DNA of 9,481 nucleotides from an uncultured Collinsella sp. (GTDB lineage Bacteria > Actinomycetota > Coriobacteriia > Coriobacteriales > Coriobacteriaceae): assembly GCA_900752345.1 (NCBI GenBank), contig CAADVA010000213.1:1-9481 (forward strand). Reading direction: 5' to 3'. A model generated the notes under the pieces. The model made no database searches. It was given only the letters and a program-made list of their open reading frames with translations, and had not been told where the DNA came from. The position numbers were made by a program, and so were the translations under genes. Shown here in pieces: positions 9,194 through 9,481 of the stretch; the first letter of the stretch is position 1, and each line of letters starts with the position of its first letter.

Positions 9194-9222
9194 CTTAAAG
9201 GTGTGTAGTTAGGCCTCGCGGT

Positions 9223-9251
9223 ATTCTAACCGCAAGCATCGCCCATGGCAT
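9223..9251 (-). promoter_or_regulatory. Candidate carAB promoter
   Basis: On the minus strand, ATGCCA (9251-9246), a 17-nt spacer and TAGAAT (9228-9223) match a sigma-70-type promoter at 4 of 6 and 5 of 6 positions. Initiation near 9216 would give a leader of about 50 nt containing just the PyrR-type hairpin and the ribosome-binding site. The -10 is framed by a perfect inverted repeat (GCGGT 9218-9222 and ACCGC 9229-9233), which could bind a repressor. AT-rich sequence upstream (9250-9300) could act as an UP element. Confidence 0.5.
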
Positions 9252-9322
9252 TAATTACATAGAATTGTTTACAAAATGATAATTATGACTTCCTGTGCAT
9301 AATGATTTTTCTGGGACGGGGA

Positions 9323-9387
9323 TTAAAAAATTATTCTGAGAGCAGGGCTTTGTCGCCAACTGCATACATGACAGAATGATTTTTTAA
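9323..9387. terminator. AT-rich structured hairpin, probable bidirectional terminator
   Basis: Outer arms of 16 nt (9323-9338 and 9372-9387) pair at 15 positions, plus one G-T wobble. They carry an A-run on one side and a T-run on the other. Inside, GCAGGGC (9342-9348) pairs with GCC-AA-CTGC (9355-9363) around a TTTGTC loop. The A-tract / GC stem / T-tract design fits an intrinsic terminator usable in both directions. A related motif, AATGATTTTTCTG, lies at 9301-9313, so this could instead be a small dispersed repeat. It separates the carA promoter from the sequence at the right edge. Confidence 0.5.
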
Positions 9388-9481
9388 GGCTCTGTTAGAC
9401 CAGGATTGACATACATGTGTCCCCACGGTGCCATATCGTTGACCCCGTAGACCGCGATGATGGGGGCAGCATGAACGCCGA
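9384..9481 (-). CDS. Possible C-terminal end of an unidentified minus-strand gene
   Basis: From the right edge one minus-strand frame stays open for 31 codons and ends with TAA at 9386-9384, directly in the stem of the AT-rich hairpin. The translation (beginning GVHAAPIIAVYGV and ending NPGLTEP) is rich in aliphatic and aromatic residues and looks protein-like. I do not recognise it. A second minus frame is open almost as far but reads as a Ser/Arg-rich shadow. The short length makes the call weak; its support is the stop codon falling at a terminator-like structure. Confidence 0.33.
   Translation of the reverse strand, partial: GVHAAPIIAVYGVNDMAPWGHMYVNPGLTEP

Noticed and set aside
8475..9212. 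245-codon plus-strand frame antisense to carA
   Set aside because: It lies opposite the well-supported CarA frame, has no recognisable domain, and ends within the carA leader.
9400..9450. TTGACA on the plus strand as a -35 box for a rightward gene
   Set aside because: No credible -10 lies at 16-18 nt spacing, and the plus frames after it are short or have no convincing start before the window ends.

Overview
The window reads as ordinary, GC-rich chromosomal DNA (visibly around 60% G+C) from an anaerobic, gut-type actinobacterium. The gene set and protein styles suggest a Coriobacteriia member close to Collinsella. That placement is my inference from family resemblance; no database was searched.

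Layout, left to right. (a) 1-208, minus: the N-terminal part of purF, which runs off the left edge. (b) 209-493: divergent promoter region. (c) 494-1723, plus: a polytopic membrane protein with a CmpB-type 'putative ABC-transporter type IV' domain (PF06541-like), closed by a strong hairpin at 1762-1797. (d) 1833-3823, minus: a compact purE - class B sortase - MoaE-like cluster with gaps of 36 and 68 nt, converging on the same hairpin. (e) 3824-4245: a non-coding stretch with three long perfect hairpins. Two of them share an almost identical 46-nt core in opposite orientation, and their differences preserve pairing. (f) 4246-9164, minus: carA-carB, both subunits of carbamoyl phosphate synthetase. 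(g) 9165-9481: carA leader and promoter, an AT-rich structured hairpin, and possibly the C-terminal end of another minus-strand gene.

Function. purF and purE belong to de novo purine synthesis. carAB supplies carbamoyl phosphate for pyrimidines and arginine. A stem-loop matching the PyrR-binding consensus abuts the carA ribosome-binding site, which suggests translational control of carAB by pyrimidine nucleotides. The sortase and the MoaE-like protein share no obvious pathway with purE, so their grouping looks transcriptional rather than functional.

Most interesting items: the paired hairpin elements between purE and carB; the PyrR-type site at the carA start; a CarA with an in-frame insertion next to its QNHGF motif and a long tail; and a MoaE homologue that lacks the second family lysine. 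I found no CRISPR array, tRNA, rRNA, insertion sequence or defence system.
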